Of a DNA stretch of 64,000 bases, positions 39,937-48,184 are shown piece after piece. Below the pieces are notes generated by a model that had not been told where the DNA came from, made no database searches, and saw only the letters and a program-made list of their open reading frames with translations. Source of the DNA: Dickeya fangzhongdai (GTDB lineage Bacteria > Pseudomonadota > Gammaproteobacteria > Enterobacterales > Enterobacteriaceae); NCBI RefSeq assembly GCF_002812485.1, contig NZ_CP025003.1, positions 1,674,001 through 1,738,000 on the forward strand. Direction: 5' to 3'. Position numbers and translations under genes: made by a program. Within the stretch, counting starts at the first letter, position 1; every line of letters begins with the position of its first letter.

Positions 39937-42900
39937 TTAGCCTTCGTCCGACGCCGTCGGCGTTTTCATGGCCCGGCGGGCTTCGCGCCAGCGGTCGTAG
40001 CGTTCCTGCACGCCCATGACCGCCACGAAGAACACCGGCACGAAGAACACCGCCAGCACGGTGGCGCTGACCATACCGCCGAATACGCCGGTGCCGATGG
40101 CGTGCTGGGTTTCCGCGCTGGCGCCTGACGCCACCATCAGCGGCACCACCCCCAGCGCAAACGCCAGCGAGGTCATCAGGATCGGGCGCAGACGCAGGCG
40201 CGCCGCCGTCACCGCGGCGTCGACCAGCTCATGCCCCTGTTGGCGCAGCTGTCTGGCGAACTCGACGATCAGGATGGCGTTCTTGGCCGACAGCCCGATG
40301 ACGGTAATCAGCCCTACCTTGAAGAACACGTCGTTCGGCATATCGCGCAGGATGACCGCCAGCACCGCGCCGAGCAGCCCCAGCGGCACCACCAGCATTA
40401 CCGACAGCGGAATCGACCAGCTTTCATACAGCGCCGCCAGCACCAGAAACACCACCACCATCGACAGCAGCAGCAACATCGGCGCCTGCGCGGCAGATTG
40501 CCGTTCCTGCAGCGACTGCCCGGTCCATTCCACGGTGAAGCCGGGCGGCAGCTGCGCCGCCAGCCGTTCCATCTCCGCCATCGCCTTGCCGCTGGATACG
40601 CCCGGCGCGGCGCTGCCGGAGATTCTGGCCGCCAGGAAACCCTGATAGCGCGTCAGTTGCAGCGGGGTGTCGCTCCAGACCGGCGTCACCACTTCTTTCA
40701 GCGCTACCATGCCGCCGGCGGTGTTGCGCACATACAGCCTGAGCACATCGTCCAGTTGCATACGCGCCGGCGCGTCGGCCTGAATGATCACCTGCTGCAT
40801 GCGGCCGGCGTTCGGGAAGTCGTTCACGTACAGTGAGCCGATGGCGGCGGACAGCGTATCGCTGAGCGTACTGAACGACACGCCGAGCGCTTCCGCTTTT
40901 TGGCGATCGATATTCAGCCGCACCGTGCTGCCGGGCGGCAGGCCGTCCGGGTAGACGCCGGCGACGATGTGGCTCTGCGCCGCCAGCGTCAGCAGCCTGG
41001 CCTCCGCCGCCTTGAGCGCGTTGTAACCCTGACCGGCGCGGTCCTGCAGGCGCAGGGTAAAGCCCGATGAGGTGCCCAGTTCATCGATCGCGGGCGGCAT
41101 CAGTATCATGGCGGTACCTTCACGAATCTGCGACATCGCCTGCTGAGCCTGTGCCACTTCGCCCTGTGCGGTGGCGCCGCCGCGTGCCGACCAGTCTTTC
41201 AGCGTGGTGAACGCCATCGCCGCGTTGGGGCCGGAGCCGGAGAAGCCGAAGCCGAGAATCGACATGTTGGACGCGATGCCGGGGCGCGAGGCGATGTGCT
41301 GTTCGTAGCTTTTGACCACTTCCAGCGTACGCGCTTCGGTGGCGTCCGACGGCAACTGGATCGAGGTCATGAAGTACCCCTGATCCTCTTCCGGCAGAAA
41401 GTCGGACGGTAATTCCCGGAAGATCCACGCCAGCGCGCCGGTCAGCGCGGCAAACAGCAGCAACATGCTGCCGGAACGGCGCAACAGCGCGCGGGTGCCG
41501 GCGGCGTAATGCTGCGTCAGCTGTTCGAAGCGGCGGTTAAAGCCGCCGAAAAAGCCGCGTTTCTCATGATGACCGTCGGCAACCGGCGTCAGCAGCGTGG
41601 CGCACAGCGCGGGCGTCAGCGTCAGCGCCAGAAACGCCGAGAACAGGATCGATACCGCCATCGACAGGGTAAACTGCCGGTAGATGACCCCCACCGAGCC
41701 GCTGGCGAACGCCATCGGGATAAATACGGCCGACAGCACCAGCGTGATGCCAACAATCGCGCCGGTGATCTCCTTCATCGCCCGGATAGTCGCCGCTTTG
41801 GGCGACAGCCGTTCCTGCGCCATCAGCCGTTCAACGTTTTCCACCACCACGATGGCGTCATCCACGATGATGCCGATCGCCAGCACCATGCCGAACATCG
41901 TCAGCACGTTGATGGAGAAACCGGCCGCCAGCATCACCGTGAAGGTGCCGAGCAGGGCGATAGGCGCGACAATCGCCGGGATCAGGGTATAACGCACGTT
42001 TTGCAGAAACAGGTACATCACCAGAAACACCAGCACCATTGCTTCGGCCAGCGTTCTGACCACCTGCTCGATGGAGATTTTGACGAACGGCGCGGTGTTG
42101 AACGGCAGCGAATAGCCCATTCCGGCGGGCATGGACGGTTTCAGCTCGGCCATACGCTGCGCGATCGCGGCGGCGGTACGCACCGCATTCGCGCCCGGCG
42201 CCAGTTGGACGGCGGCGGCGGTGGCGTCTCTGCCGTTTTCACGTACGGAAAAGCCGTAGGATTGCGCGCCCAGTTCGACGCGCGCCACGTCGGCCAGCAC
42301 CACCCGCGAGCCGTCTTCCCTGGCGCGCAGCACGATGGCGGCGAATTGCTCCGGGGTTTCCAACTGCCCTTGCACCGTCAGCGGAATGGTTACCCGCTGT
42401 CCCGGCAGAGAGGGCGCGTCGCCGACCCGTCCGGGGGCGATTTGCGCGTTCTGCTGGGTGATGGCGGTCGACAGGTCGTTCATGGTCAGGCCGTAGGACA
42501 ACAGCTTGTTCGGATCGACCCAGATGCGCATCGCCTGTTCGGCGCCGAACAGCTGGACGCGCCCGACGCCGTCGACCCGGCGCAGTTCCTCGACCACGTT
42601 ACGCGCCATGTAGTCGCTCAGCGCCACCTGATCGAAGCGCCCGTTCTCGGAGGTCAGGCTGACCAGCAGCAGAAAGCCCGATGAGGCGGACTCCACCTGC
42701 AACCCGTTTTGCCTGACGGTCTGCGGCAGCCGGGGTTCGACCGATTTGATGCGGTTTTGCACGTCCACCTGCGCCAGCTCCGGGTCGGTACCCGGTTTGA
42801 AGGTGATGCTGATCTGCGCCGAGCCGGAGGTGTCTACCGACGACTCGAAATAGAGCAGGTTTTTGACGCTGGACAGTTCACGTTCGATCAGCCCAACCAC

Positions 42901-43080
42901 CGCATCATTCATGGTTTGGGGCGTCGCGCCGGGGTAAGAGGCGGTGATGGACACCGTCGGCGGCGCCACCGACGGGTAACGGGCGATCGGCAACTGGGGA
43001 ATGGCGATGGTTCCCAGCAACACGATGAACAGGGCGATCACCCAGGCAAATACCGGGCGATGGATAAAAAATTGCGGCAT
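39937..43080 (-). CDS. RND multidrug efflux transporter, HAE1/AcrB family
   Basis: A 1047-residue inner-membrane proton-driven pump subunit of full family length. It starts FFIHRPVFAWVIALFIVLLG, contains the proton-relay pair in GIIVDDAIVVVENVER and the lysine in GLSAKNAILIVEF, and has two large periplasmic loops and 12 expected membrane segments. It follows the adaptor gene by 20 nt, with AAGGAG before the ATG. No outer-membrane factor gene is present, so it probably uses TolC. Its position beside the zeamine genes suggests a part in self-protection; a zeamine-exporting RND pump (DesABC) has been described in Dickeya zeae. Whether this pair is that pump cannot be decided from sequence alone. 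Expression is probably set by the divergent two-component system. Confidence 0.93.
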   Translation of the reverse strand: MPQFFIHRPVFAWVIALFIVLLGTIAIPQLPIARYPSVAPPTVSITASYPGATPQTMNDAVVGLIERELSSVKNLLYFESSVDTSGSAQISITFKPGTDPELAQVDVQNRIKSVEPRLPQTVRQNGLQVESASSGFLLLVSLTSENGRFDQVALSDYMARNVVEELRRVDGVGRVQLFGAEQAMRIWVDPNKLLSYGLTMNDLSTAITQQNAQIAPGRVGDAPSLPGQRVTIPLTVQGQLETPEQFAAIVLRAREDGSRVVLADVARVELGAQSYGFSVRENGRDATAAAVQLAPGANAVRTAAAIAQRMAELKPSMPAGMGYSLPFNTAPFVKISIEQVVRTLAEAMVLVFLVMYLFLQNVRYTLIPAIVAPIALLGTFTVMLAAGFSINVLTMFGMVLAIGIIVDDAIVVVENVERLMAQERLSPKAATIRAMKEITGAIVGITLVLSAVFIPMAFASGSVGVIYRQFTLSMAVSILFSAFLALTLTPALCATLLTPVADGHHEKRGFFGGFNRRFEQLTQHYAAGTRALLRRSGSMLLLFAALTGALAWIFRELPSDFLPEEDQGYFMTSIQLPSDATEARTLEVVKSYEQHIASRPGIASNMSILGFGFSGSGPNAAMAFTTLKDWSARGGATAQGEVAQAQQAMSQIREGTAMILMPPAIDELGTSSGFTLRLQDRAGQGYNALKAAEARLLTLAAQSHIVAGVYPDGLPPGSTVRLNIDRQKAEALGVSFSTLSDTLSAAIGSLYVNDFPNAGRMQQVIIQADAPARMQLDDVLRLYVRNTAGGMVALKEVVTPVWSDTPLQLTRYQGFLAARISGSAAPGVSSGKAMAEMERLAAQLPPGFTVEWTGQSLQERQSAAQAPMLLLLSMVVVFLVLAALYESWSIPLSVMLVVPLGLLGAVLAVILRDMPNDVFFKVGLITVIGLSAKNAILIVEFARQLRQQGHELVDAAVTAARLRLRPILMTSLAFALGVVPLMVASGASAETQHAIGTGVFGGMVSATVLAVFFVPVFFVAVMGVQERYDRWREARRAMKTPTASDEG

Positions 43081-43100
43081 GGTGCATGGCTCCTTTGCGG

Positions 43101-44363
43101 TTAGCGTGACGCCACATCAGTGGCGGACGGCACTTTTTTCCAGTGCTGGGTCGTCACCCAGGCGCCGTCGCTCAGTCTTTCCCCGCCTTCGATCACCACC
43201 TGTTGGCCGGCGCTGAGTCCGGCGCGGATGCGATACTGCCGGTTGACCAACTCGCCCAGCTCGACCGCGACGGCATGCGCCTTGTTCCGCTCATCAATGA
43301 CCCAGATTTTGGCCTCGCCGGCGTTGCGCGCTACCGCCTGTTGCGGCACCAGCAGGGCGTCGGCGTGGTGACCGAGCGGGACGCGGGCGCGGACGAACAT
43401 GCCCGGCAGCAGTTGCCGCTGCGGGTTGTCCACCAGAATGCGCAGCAGCACGTCGCCGGTGCCGGCGTCCACATTCACGCCGGAAAACAGAATGTGCGCC
43501 GACATCGGGTAAGGCTGGCCGTCGCTGCGCAGGATCACCGCCGGTACGCCGTCGCCGCCGCGGTCGCGGCTGGTCAGCATCTCCCGCAGTCGCTCCAGCG
43601 AAGAGGCCGGTTGCCGCACATCGACATACACCTGATCGATCTGCTGGACCCGCGCCAGCGGATTGCTGTCGTTGGTGCTGACCAGCGCGCCTTCGGTGAT
43701 CAGCGCCTGATCGATGCGGCCGGCAATCGGGGACTCGACGGTGGCGAAGGTCAGGTCCAATTGGCGGCGCGCCAGCGTGGCGCGGGCCTGCGCCACATCG
43801 GCGGCGGCCTGGTCGCGCTGGGCTATCGCATCGTCGTAGGTCTGTTGGCTGATGGCGCCGGTGCTGAGCAGCGGCTTGAGACGGGTGACCTGAATTTGCG
43901 CCCGGTTCAGCACCGACTGGGCGCGTTGCAGCGCCGCGCCGGCGGTATCGACGTCGGCTTTGAACGGCGCGGGGTTAATCTGGAACAGCGGCTGTCCGGC
44001 GCGGATCTCGGCGCCCTGTTCAAACAACCGGCGTTGGATGATGCCGCCTACCTGCGGGCGGATTTCCGCCGTTCGCACCGCGGCGACCCTGCCGGGCAGA
44101 TCGTCGGTCAGGGTGATGGGCGCGGGCGTGGCGGTCAGTACGGTGACCTGCGCCGGCGGCGGTTCGACCGCTACGTCGGCTTGATCGCAGCCGGTCAGCA
44201 GCATGCCGACCAGCGCCAGTATCACGCCGTGGCGACACAGTTGTTTCAGTGAAACGGGTAGACGGGCGTTTCCGCCGTTCGGCTCCGCCTGACCGGGCGT
44301 TGCCAGAAGCAGGGCCGACAAAATGCAGGCGGCCGGGTATTGATACGGTTTCTTGGTGTTCAT
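43101..44363 (-). CDS. RND pump periplasmic adaptor (membrane fusion protein)
   Basis: A 420-residue AcrA/MexA-type adaptor. It carries a barrel-sandwich/lipoyl region (GRVAAVRTAEIRPQVGGII), an alpha-hairpin (about 140-210, alternating Gln/Ala/Arg), a second lipoyl half (LTFATVESPIAGRIDQALI) and beta-barrel and C-terminal domains. The N-terminus is odd. A first signal-like segment (AACILSALLLATPGQA) is followed about 20 residues later by a second hydrophobic stretch ending in the lipobox LLTGC, so the mature lipoprotein would begin at that Cys. ATG 44363 with GAAG just upstream is preferred to ATG 44393, which lacks any RBS. It is first in the operon with the RND gene and divergent from the regulator gene. 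Confidence 0.9.
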   Translation of the reverse strand: MNTKKPYQYPAACILSALLLATPGQAEPNGGNARLPVSLKQLCRHGVILALVGMLLTGCDQADVAVEPPPAQVTVLTATPAPITLTDDLPGRVAAVRTAEIRPQVGGIIQRRLFEQGAEIRAGQPLFQINPAPFKADVDTAGAALQRAQSVLNRAQIQVTRLKPLLSTGAISQQTYDDAIAQRDQAAADVAQARATLARRQLDLTFATVESPIAGRIDQALITEGALVSTNDSNPLARVQQIDQVYVDVRQPASSLERLREMLTSRDRGGDGVPAVILRSDGQPYPMSAHILFSGVNVDAGTGDVLLRILVDNPQRQLLPGMFVRARVPLGHHADALLVPQQAVARNAGEAKIWVIDERNKAHAVAVELGELVNRQYRIRAGLSAGQQVVIEGGERLSDGAWVTTQHWKKVPSATDVASR

Positions 44364-44434
44364 ATCACTTCGTAATCCCTGTTTACCGGCCATAGGGAGG
44401 CCAGACTGCGGGAGTGTGCGCCCGCTGTGTGCGG

Positions 44435-44463
44435 TTTCCGTTGGGGAAAGATGGAGATATGAT
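44435..44463 (+). promoter_or_regulatory. Candidate promoter of the two-component operon
   Basis: TTTCCG (44435-44440), 17 nt, TATGAT (44458-44463), 34 bp before the response regulator ATG. A GCGGG / CCCGC inverted repeat lies at about 44408-44424 in the same divergent region and could bind a regulator. The -35 match is weak. Confidence 0.35.
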
Positions 44464-44497
44464 GGAGGACCTGCATTTTTTTATTATGAGCTGACCG

Positions 44498-45235
44498 ATG
44501 ACCGTTCATACACAATCCATGCCGATGGCTGACGATACTCATGGATTGGTGCTTATCGCCGAAGATGAGCCAGAAATCGCCGATATTCTCCGGGCTTACC
44601 TGACACGCAGTGGTTTACGCACCCTCCATGCTGCGGATGGACACAAAGCGCTGGAGCTCCATCTCTCCATGAAACCGGATCTGGTGCTGCTGGATGTGCA
44701 GATGCCGCAGGTTGATGGCTGGCAAGTGCTGGCGGGGATTCGTCTTCGCGGCGATACCCCGGTGATCATGCTGACCGCGCTGGATCAGGATATCGACAAG
44801 CTGACGGGCTTGCGGATTGGCGCCGACGATTACGTGGTCAAGCCGTTCAACCCCGCCGAAGTGGTGGCGCGGGTACAGGCGGTGCTGCGCCGCGCCGGCC
44901 TGCGCGCCGAGCGTCAGCCGCAGCGCTTCCTGCGCACCGGCATCTTTCAGATCGATCTGGAAAACCACGAGGTGGTGGTGGAATTCAATGGCGTCGCCCA
45001 GCCGCTGGAGCTGACGCTGACCGAATTCCGGCTGATCGCCCATATGGCGCGCGCGCCGCGCCGGGTTTTCAGCCGTGAGGAACTGCTGGTTTCCTGCCTG
45101 CCGGAAGGGGATTCGCTGGAGCGTACGGTGGACAGCCACATCAGTAAATTGCGTAAGAAACTGGAGCGGCTGGGGTTGACCGGCGTACCGTCCAGCGTGC
45201 GCGGCGTCGGTTACCGGCTGGGGGAGGCAACATGA
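44498..45235 (+). CDS. OmpR-family response regulator (BaeR/SmeR-like)
   Basis: A 245-residue regulator. The receiver has acidic residues in AEDEPE, the phospho-accepting Asp66 in LVLLDVQMP, the Thr in IMLTALD and the Lys in DDYVVKPF. The C-terminal winged helix spans about 140-240 and ends ERTVDSHISKLRKKLERLG...VRGVGYRL. The long N-terminal tail suggests that ATG 44525 (MADDTHGL) could be the true start, since neither ATG has a clear RBS. It overlaps the kinase gene by 4 bp (ATGA). Being divergent from the RND genes, it very likely controls them. Confidence 0.92.
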   Translation: MTVHTQSMPMADDTHGLVLIAEDEPEIADILRAYLTRSGLRTLHAADGHKALELHLSMKPDLVLLDVQMPQVDGWQVLAGIRLRGDTPVIMLTALDQDIDKLTGLRIGADDYVVKPFNPAEVVARVQAVLRRAGLRAERQPQRFLRTGIFQIDLENHEVVVEFNGVAQPLELTLTEFRLIAHMARAPRRVFSREELLVSCLPEGDSLERTVDSHISKLRKKLERLGLTGVPSSVRGVGYRLGEAT

Positions 45236-46476
45236 AGCCGATGGGCAGCCTGAGCCGCCAGATTGTGCGTTCCATGACGCTGCTGGCGCTGTCCGTCACC
45301 CTGCTGATGGTGGTTGGTTCCTACATCTTCTATTCGCTGATGCTGGCTATTTCGCCGGAAAGTCTGTCGCTGAACGATCAGTTGATGCCGACGACGATGG
45401 AATGGTTCTGGATGGTGGGCACCACGCTGCTGGCGCTGGTTATCGCGGTGGTGCTGGCTATCCGGCTGGCGCGCCGCATTCTGGTGCCGTTGAATTCGGT
45501 GGCGCACAGCCTGCGCCAAATCGCCGAAGGCGAGCTGAACGCGCGCGCTGAAACCGACGATTATTCGCTGGGCGAAGCGGCGTTGCTGGTGCGTGACTTT
45601 AATACCATGGCGGAGCGGCTGGAGCGCATGGCGCAGGAGCGGGCGTTCTGGAATGCGGCCATCGCGCACGAACTGCGCACGCCGGTCACCATTTTGCGCG
45701 GCCGGTTGCAGGGGTTGACCGAAGGCGTGTTCGAACCTGACATCGGGCTGTTCCGCAACTTGCTGACGCAGGTGGAAGGGCTGGGGCGGCTGATTGAGGA
45801 TTTGCGGGTGGTGGGGCTGGCGGAAAGCGGTCATCTGGAGCTGCGCTGGACGCGAACCCGCCTGTCTGACGAGGTGACGGCGGTGGTGAGCGCGTTCGAA
45901 CCCGCGCTGCAGGGCGACGGATTTACCCTGTCGCTGGCGCTGGAAGACCAGATGGTGCAGTGCGACCCGGTGCGGATTCGTCAGGCGCTGCTGGCGTTGC
46001 TGGAGAATGCGCAGAAACATGCCGACCCCGGCCGGTTATGCGTCCGGGCGGGCGTGGATGGCGGACGGGCGTTCCTGAGCGTCGAAGACGGCGGCCCCGG
46101 CATCGACCCACAGTTAGCCGAACAGATTTTTGAGGCGTTCCAGCGCGGCGAACAGTCGCGCGCGGGCAACAGCAAAGGCAGCGGGCTGGGGCTGGCGGTG
46201 GTGCAGGCGATTGCTCAGGCGCACGGCGGTCAGGCGAGCTGCTGTCCCGCGCCATCCGGCGGCGCGTTGTTCGAGCTGCGCTGGCCGGCGGCCGGCCGCA
46301 TCAGCGGACTGTCGTCCGGCGGGCCATCGACCAGTGGGCCATCGACCAGTGGGTCATCGATTAGTGGACAACCGCTCGGTGAGCAATCGATCGGTGAACC
46401 GTCGAACGGTGGGCAATCGGTTAGTGGACAATCGATTAACGGACAATCGGTTAACGGGCCATCAGGGACGGTCTGA
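45232..46476 (+). CDS. Sensor histidine kinase (BaeS/SmeS-like) with pentapeptide-repeat C-terminal tail
   Basis: A 414-residue membrane kinase. TM1 about 12-38, a short periplasmic loop of some 25 residues, TM2 about 58-80, HAMP, then the phospho-acceptor His146 in IAHELRTPV. The N box is ALLENAQKH, G1 is DGGPGID and G2 is GSGLGLAVV. The short loop suggests sensing at or within the membrane, which would suit a membrane-active compound such as zeamine (inference). The normal kinase fold ends near residue 355 (ALFELRWPAAGR). Beyond it comes a low-complexity tail of about 50 residues built of five-residue units, not known to me in BaeS-type kinases. It is co-translated with the regulator. Confidence 0.92.
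   Translation: MKPMGSLSRQIVRSMTLLALSVTLLMVVGSYIFYSLMLAISPESLSLNDQLMPTTMEWFWMVGTTLLALVIAVVLAIRLARRILVPLNSVAHSLRQIAEGELNARAETDDYSLGEAALLVRDFNTMAERLERMAQERAFWNAAIAHELRTPVTILRGRLQGLTEGVFEPDIGLFRNLLTQVEGLGRLIEDLRVVGLAESGHLELRWTRTRLSDEVTAVVSAFEPALQGDGFTLSLALEDQMVQCDPVRIRQALLALLENAQKHADPGRLCVRAGVDGGRAFLSVEDGGPGIDPQLAEQIFEAFQRGEQSRAGNSKGSGLGLAVVQAIAQAHGGQASCCPAPSGGALFELRWPAAGRISGLSSGGPSTSGPSTSGSSISGQPLGEQSIGEPSNGGQSVSGQSINGQSVNGPSGTV
46321..46467 (+). repeat. 15-bp coding tandem repeat in the kinase C-terminus
   Basis: Nearly ten in-frame units of 15 bp encode G-(P/Q/S)-S-(T/I/V)-(S/G/N), for example GPSTS GPSTS GSSIS, later GQSVS GQSIN GQSVN. The units have diverged in sequence while keeping frame and period, so the array is not newly expanded, though the first two are almost identical. 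It lies directly before the remnant of a hydrolase gene. Confidence 0.85.
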
Positions 46477-46654
46477 CGGCAGCGACGCGCCGGCTTTCAG
46501 CCAGGCCACGGCGCTGTCTTATCTGGACCACATCGCGCGCCACGGCGTGCGGCTGGCGGAAATTTCCCAGTGCGGCCATTTCCCGATGTACGCCAACCCG
46601 GTGGCGATGTGGCGGGCGATCGCGGATTTTTATACCGACGTGGCAGCCGACTGA
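46469..46654 (+). pseudogene. C-terminal remnant of an alpha/beta hydrolase gene
   Basis: In the +1 frame relative to the kinase, overlapping its last codons, about 60 codons read LSYLDHIARHGVRLAEISQC followed by GHFPMYANPVAMWRAIADFY and a TGA at 46652-46654. The GHFPMYANP segment is the typical catalytic-histidine end of alpha/beta-fold hydrolases. No start codon, nucleophile elbow or N-terminal part remains; upstream in this frame lies only the repeat region. It appears to be the surviving 3' end of a deleted gene. Confidence 0.75.
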
Positions 46655-46656
46655 CC

Positions 46657-46677
46657 GCCGGTTTGGATCAAACCGGC
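46657..46677. terminator. Hairpin at the hydrolase-remnant / lysR convergent junction
   Basis: A perfect 9-bp stem, GCCGGTTTG / CAAACCGGC, with loop GAT. It overlaps the last codons of the LysR gene on the - strand and follows the hydrolase remnant on the + strand. There is no U-run, so termination strength is uncertain. Confidence 0.45.
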
Positions 46678-47567
46678 TGGCGCAGGTGCGCCAGCAAATT
46701 GGCGGCTTCGGGCTGCAGCGTGGCGCCTGACTTGATGCCCAGCCACAGCTTGCGGGTGGCCCAGCTATCGGTCAGACGGATCGCGTGCAGCCCCACGCCG
46801 AGGATTTCCGGACGGATCGCGCCTTCGGGCAGGATGCTGATGCCCAGCCCGGCTTCGATCATGCGGCACACGCCGTCAAAGCTGCTGACCTGAATGCGCA
46901 GACGCAGCATTTTTCCGTGCTCTTCGGCGGTGTCCTGCAACAGTTTCAGCAGCGAACTGCCGTTGTTAAGACCGACGAAATCGTACGGCAAGGTGTCGGC
47001 AAAGGTGATTTCCCGCTGTTCGGCCAGCGGATGGCGGGGCGACACCAGCACCACTAACTGGTCTTCCCGGTACGGGATCTTTTCCACGCCGGGGGAGGGC
47101 ACATTATCGGCGAAAATGCCGAGATCGGCCTGCCCGGTGAGCAGCGCCGTCACTACGGTTTCGCTCAGTTTTTCTTCCAGATTGATGCGCACCAGCGGAT
47201 GGCGCTGCAGGAAATGCGCCAGATCCTGCGGCAGAAATTCGATGATGGCCGAGGTATTGGCCCAGATGTGCACATGCCCGCGCACGCCGGCGGCGTAATC
47301 CTGCATCTCGCCGGCCATGCGCTCCACGCTGCTCAGCACCTGACGGGCGTGGTGTACCAGCTCTTTTCCCGCCGCCGTCAGCGCCAGACCGCGCGGCATC
47401 CGGATGAACAGCGTGCAATCGACGGTGCGCTCCAGCTCCGCCATGCGTTTGCTCAGGGCCGACAGCGTCATGTGGAAGGCTTCGGCGGTCTTGGTCAGGC
47501 TGCCGATTTTGGCGACCTGCAAAAACAGGCGTAATGACTGCAGGTCAAAATGCGCGGGATTGATCAT
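46668..47567 (-). CDS. LysR-family transcriptional regulator
   Basis: A 299-residue LysR protein. The winged helix-turn-helix is at residues 1-62 (DLQSLRLFLQVAKIGSLTKT, AEAFHMTLSALSKRM) and the periplasmic-binding-protein-like effector domain at about 90-295. ATG 47567 gives the usual family N-terminus. A GTG 15 codons upstream is possible, and neither has a good RBS. It is divergent from the VOC gene across a 153-bp spacer holding a perfect palindrome. It probably controls that gene and itself. The effector cannot be predicted. Confidence 0.9.
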   Translation of the reverse strand: MINPAHFDLQSLRLFLQVAKIGSLTKTAEAFHMTLSALSKRMAELERTVDCTLFIRMPRGLALTAAGKELVHHARQVLSSVERMAGEMQDYAAGVRGHVHIWANTSAIIEFLPQDLAHFLQRHPLVRINLEEKLSETVVTALLTGQADLGIFADNVPSPGVEKIPYREDQLVVLVSPRHPLAEQREITFADTLPYDFVGLNNGSSLLKLLQDTAEEHGKMLRLRIQVSSFDGVCRMIEAGLGISILPEGAIRPEILGVGLHAIRLTDSWATRKLWLGIKSGATLQPEAANLLAHLRQPV

Positions 47568-47619
47568 GGGAAGGCGACGGTCCTCGAAAGCACAGGCATC
47601 ACAGCGTAGCACACCGGCG

Positions 47620-47642
47620 ACCCTTTCCTGTCAGGAAAGGGT
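47620..47642. promoter_or_regulatory. 23-bp perfect palindrome, candidate LysR operator
   Basis: The arms ACCCTTTCCTG and CAGGAAAGGGT flank a single T, 11 bp each with no mismatch. It sits in the lysR-VOC divergent region, 17 bp upstream of the candidate VOC -35 element, where LysR-type activators usually bind. It lies 52 bp before the LysR ATG and so could also autorepress that gene. Confidence 0.6.
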
Positions 47643-47659
47643 GATTGACGATTGAGGAA

Positions 47660-47688
47660 TTATCAAAAGGGTCACCTGCGCCTAGGAT
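47660..47688 (+). promoter_or_regulatory. Candidate promoter of the VOC gene
   Basis: TTATCA (47660-47665), 17-nt spacer, TAGGAT (47683-47688), giving a start near 47695, just before the AGGAAA ribosome-binding site. Weak -35, acceptable -10, consistent with an activator-dependent promoter. Confidence 0.35.
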
Positions 47689-47720
47689 GTCATCATATTG
47701 TCTCAATTACAGGAAACGCG

Positions 47721-48116
47721 TTGTTGATTAGTCATATTGACCATATTGTGCTGACCTGCGTGGATCTGGCGGCGACGCAGCATTTTTATACTCAGGTGCT
47801 GCAACTGCGGCAGGAAACCTTCGGCAACGGCCGCATCGCGTTTTGCTTCGGGCGGCAAAAAATCAATGTCCACGTCAGCGGAGCGGAGTTTGCGCCGCAC
47901 GCTCATGTGCCGGCGCCCGGCGCGCTGGATCTCTGTTTTATCGCCAGCGAGCCGCTGGAGCAGGTGATGGCGCATTTGCAGCGCTGCAACTGGCCGATTA
48001 TCGAAGGGCCGGTGGAGCGCACCGGCGCGACCGGGAAAATCCGCTCGGTTTATCTGCGCGACCCTGACCTGAATCTGATCGAAATGGCGGAATATCTCCG
48101 CCATGACGTGGTTTGA
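47721..48116 (+). CDS. VOC (glyoxalase/dioxygenase) superfamily protein
   Basis: A small protein of about 131 residues with paired beta-alpha-beta-beta-beta modules. It starts ISHIDHIVLTCVDLAATQHF, has a mid-region QKINVHVSG and ends RSVYLRDPDLNLIEMAEY, the standard second metal-site strand with Glu. The likely metal ligands are His near residue 5 and the final Glu. Relatives include glyoxalase I-like and fosfomycin-resistance-like proteins, but the substrate is unknown. The start is probably a TTG at 47721 or 47724, because AGGAAA (47711-47716) stands just upstream and the fold starts immediately after. The gene is probably activated by the divergent LysR protein. Confidence 0.82.
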   Translation: MLISHIDHIVLTCVDLAATQHFYTQVLQLRQETFGNGRIAFCFGRQKINVHVSGAEFAPHAHVPAPGALDLCFIASEPLEQVMAHLQRCNWPIIEGPVERTGATGKIRSVYLRDPDLNLIEMAEYLRHDVV

Positions 48117-48184
48117 TCATAGAAGACGCGTTTTATTCAACTCATGATTTCTAAAAACGATGTAACAGGATGTAGTTGCTGTTT

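Noticed and set aside
39763..40128. 121-codon + strand frame over the 3' end of the RND gene
   Set aside because: Low-complexity Arg/His-rich sequence overlapping the real - strand gene and the 15-bp repeats; no RBS.
46130..46468. Extension of the hydrolase frame through the kinase repeat region
   Set aside because: In that frame the sequence is Arg/Val/Asn repeat noise from the 15-bp array, with no hydrolase motif before 46469.
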